This document shows positions 63,006 to 64,000 of a DNA stretch of 64,000 nucleotides, in pieces; position 1 is the stretch's first letter, and the number at the start of each line of letters is the position of its first letter. The translations under genes and the position numbers were made by a program. Under the pieces are notes generated by a model, which was not told the DNA's origin, searched no databases, and saw nothing but the letters and a program-made list of their open reading frames with translations. The DNA is taken from assembly GCF_027921845.1 (NCBI RefSeq), contig NZ_BSEN01000015.1, positions 506,636 to 570,635 of the forward strand, in the 5' to 3' direction. Source of the stretch: Leifsonia poae (lineage in GTDB: Bacteria > Actinomycetota > Actinomycetes > Actinomycetales > Microbacteriaceae).

Positions 63006-63314
63006 GTGGTTTACGCAGTTGTGCGCGCCGGTGGCCGGCAGGAAAAGGTCGAGGTCGGCACCATCGTGACGATGGACCGTATCAAGGCCGACAAGGATGG
63101 CAACGTCGAGCTCGCTGCTGTGCTGCTTGTTGACGGTGACACGATCACCTCCGACGCGAAGTCGCTCGCCAAGGTGAAGGTCACCGCCGAGGTCCTCGGC
63201 GACCTCCGCGGCCCGAAGATCGTGATCCAGAAGTTCAAGAACAAGACCGGCTACAAGAAGCGTCAGGGGCACCGCCAGGAGCTCACGCGCGTCAAGGTCA
63301 CCGGCATCAAGTAG
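63006..63314 (+). CDS. rplU: 50S ribosomal protein L21
   Basis: This 102-residue protein binds 23S rRNA. It has the expected start [17 protein letters not shown] and end [18 protein letters not shown]. The start is a GTG at 63006, with AGAGAAAAGG upstream. It is co-transcribed with rpmA 31 bp downstream. Confidence 0.97.
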   Translation: MVYAVVRAGGRQEKVEVGTIVTMDRIKADKDGNVELAAVLLVDGDTITSDAKSLAKVKVTAEVLGDLRGPKIVIQKFKNKTGYKKRQGHRQELTRVKVTGIK

Positions 63315-63345
63315 CCGACGAGCACAGGGCTGAGGAGAAGAAGCA

Positions 63346-63603
63346 ATGGCACACAAAAAGGGAGCGAGCTCCACTCGCAACGGTCGTGACTCGAACGCGC
63401 AGCGCCTCGGCGTGAAGCGCTTCGGCGGTCAGGTCGTCGGCGCGGGCGAGATCATCGTCCGTCAGCGCGGCACCCACTTCCACCCGGGCGTGAACGTCGG
63501 CCGTGGTGGCGACGACACCCTGTTCGCACTCGCGGCCGGTTCGGTCGAGTTCGGCAGCAAGGGCGGCCGCAAGGTCGTCAACATCGTGGCGGCCCAGGCG
63601 TAA
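63346..63603 (+). CDS. rpmA: 50S ribosomal protein L27
   Basis: This 85-residue protein reaches the peptidyl-transferase centre with its N-terminus, [24 protein letters not shown] precedes the ATG. The C-terminus VNIVAAQA and the length are usual. The N-terminal extension seen in some Firmicutes is absent. Confidence 0.98.
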   Translation: MAHKKGASSTRNGRDSNAQRLGVKRFGGQVVGAGEIIVRQRGTHFHPGVNVGRGGDDTLFALAAGSVEFGSKGGRKVVNIVAAQA

Positions 63604-63626
63604 GCCTCCTCCACGAGCACACTTCC

Positions 63627-63661
63627 GGATGGGCGGGCTTCGGCCCGCCCATCCCCGTTTT
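63627..63661 (+). terminator. Terminator after rpmA
   Basis: A perfect 12-bp stem (63627-63638 with 63643-63654) around a TTCG tetraloop is followed by CCGTTTT. obgE starts 20 nt later, so it must be either readthrough or separately transcribed. Confidence 0.85.
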
Positions 63662-63680
63662 ACCCGATAGAAGGAGCACC

Positions 63681-64000
63681 ATGGCGACGTTCGTGGATCA
63701 CGTGACGTTGCATCTGCGCGCCGGAAACGGCGGCAACGGGTGCGTTTCCGTCAAGCGCGAGAAGTTCAAGCCGCTCGCCGGCCCCGACGGCGGCAACGGC
63801 GGTAACGGCGGCGACATCGTTCTCGTCTCCGACCCTCAGGTCACCACGCTGCTCGGCTATCACCGTCACCCGCACCGTTCCTCCGACAACGGCGGCTTCG
63901 GGATGGGCGACCACCGCAGCGGCTACGCCGGCGAAGAGCTCGAGCTCGCTGTCCCGGTCGGGACCGTCGTGAAGGACCCGGCGGGCAACGAGCTCATCGA
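63681..64000 (+). CDS. obgE: Obg/CgtA GTPase (5' part, runs off window)
   Basis: The visible 106 codons form the N-terminal Obg glycine-rich domain: [35 protein letters not shown] and [14 protein letters not shown]. The GTPase domain lies outside the window. Obg couples ribosome assembly, stress and growth. GAAGGAG is seven nt before the ATG. The rplU-rpmA-obgE order is conserved across bacteria. Confidence 0.96.
   Translation, partial: MATFVDHVTLHLRAGNGGNGCVSVKREKFKPLAGPDGGNGGNGGDIVLVSDPQVTTLLGYHRHPHRSSDNGGFGMGDHRSGYAGEELELAVPVGTVVKDPAGNELI

Overview
The window looks like part of a high-GC actinobacterial chromosome, most likely Microbacteriaceae (Leifsonia/Microbacterium-like). The grounds are the codon use, the linked order tRNA-Pro, tig, clpP1, clpP2, clpX and further on valS, ileS, folC, ndk, rne, rplU, rpmA, obgE, a eukaryote-like IleRS under an actinobacterial T-box, and actinobacterial families such as GlbO and an MT0933-like antitoxin. 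It is ordinary chromosome: I see no insertion sequence, prophage, CRISPR array, integrase, origin or rRNA operon.

Layout. 1-12.5 kb holds housekeeping and stress genes: an edge-truncated membrane protein, an aldo/keto reductase facing msrA, a second-type SSB, a lipoprotein, EttA, thioesterases, and an ECF sigma/anti-sigma pair facing a Rieske lipoprotein. A flavoprotein dehydrogenase and a VOC protein follow. 12.5-18.2 kb (minus strand) carries GlbO with MscS and an ABC-2 exporter linked to a NarL/DesK-type two-component pair. 18.3-24.5 kb has pepN facing an rpiB/Nei-type glycosylase pair, then a PaiB-like gene and an amidohydrolase. 24.5-28.9 kb has Dps and a multicopper oxidase joined to a second two-component system. 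28.9-34.8 kb holds two secreted GH25 muramidases, each with ten C-terminal FG-GAP/VCBS-like repeats, flanking a small MT0933-like gene. 35.2-41.2 kb holds two tRNAs and the tig/Clp protease region. 41.2-47.2 kb has a ClC-type channel, an M3 oligopeptidase, and a regulator/MFS/microprotein operon. 47.2-64 kb has two GNATs, valS, a TetR/MHS transporter pair, the T-box ileS operon, VKOR, RNase E/G, L21, L27 and the start of obgE.

Regulation is the most informative part. At least fifteen start codons have a TANNNT hexamer 6-9 nt upstream, as expected for leaderless mRNAs. The ECF sigma gene and the Rieske gene face each other across two matching TGAACC-N16-CGTG promoters. The regulator gene at 44729 is preceded by five copies of a TTGCA element spaced exactly 14 bp apart, one of which is the likely -35 box. 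Two loci (ABC permease to histidine kinase, clpP2 to AAA ATPase) share an unusual layout: the upstream TAG stop is the first half of a TAGNNT -10, the next ATG follows 6-7 nt later, and a perfect 17-18 bp hairpin occupies the first codons of the new gene. RNase E/G has a leader of three consecutive hairpins, and ClgR-like sites precede clpP1 and clpX.

All functions are inferred from visible motifs and family knowledge; no database search was run. Starts were chosen from Shine-Dalgarno sites, -10 spacing and overlaps, and often differ from the longest possible frame.
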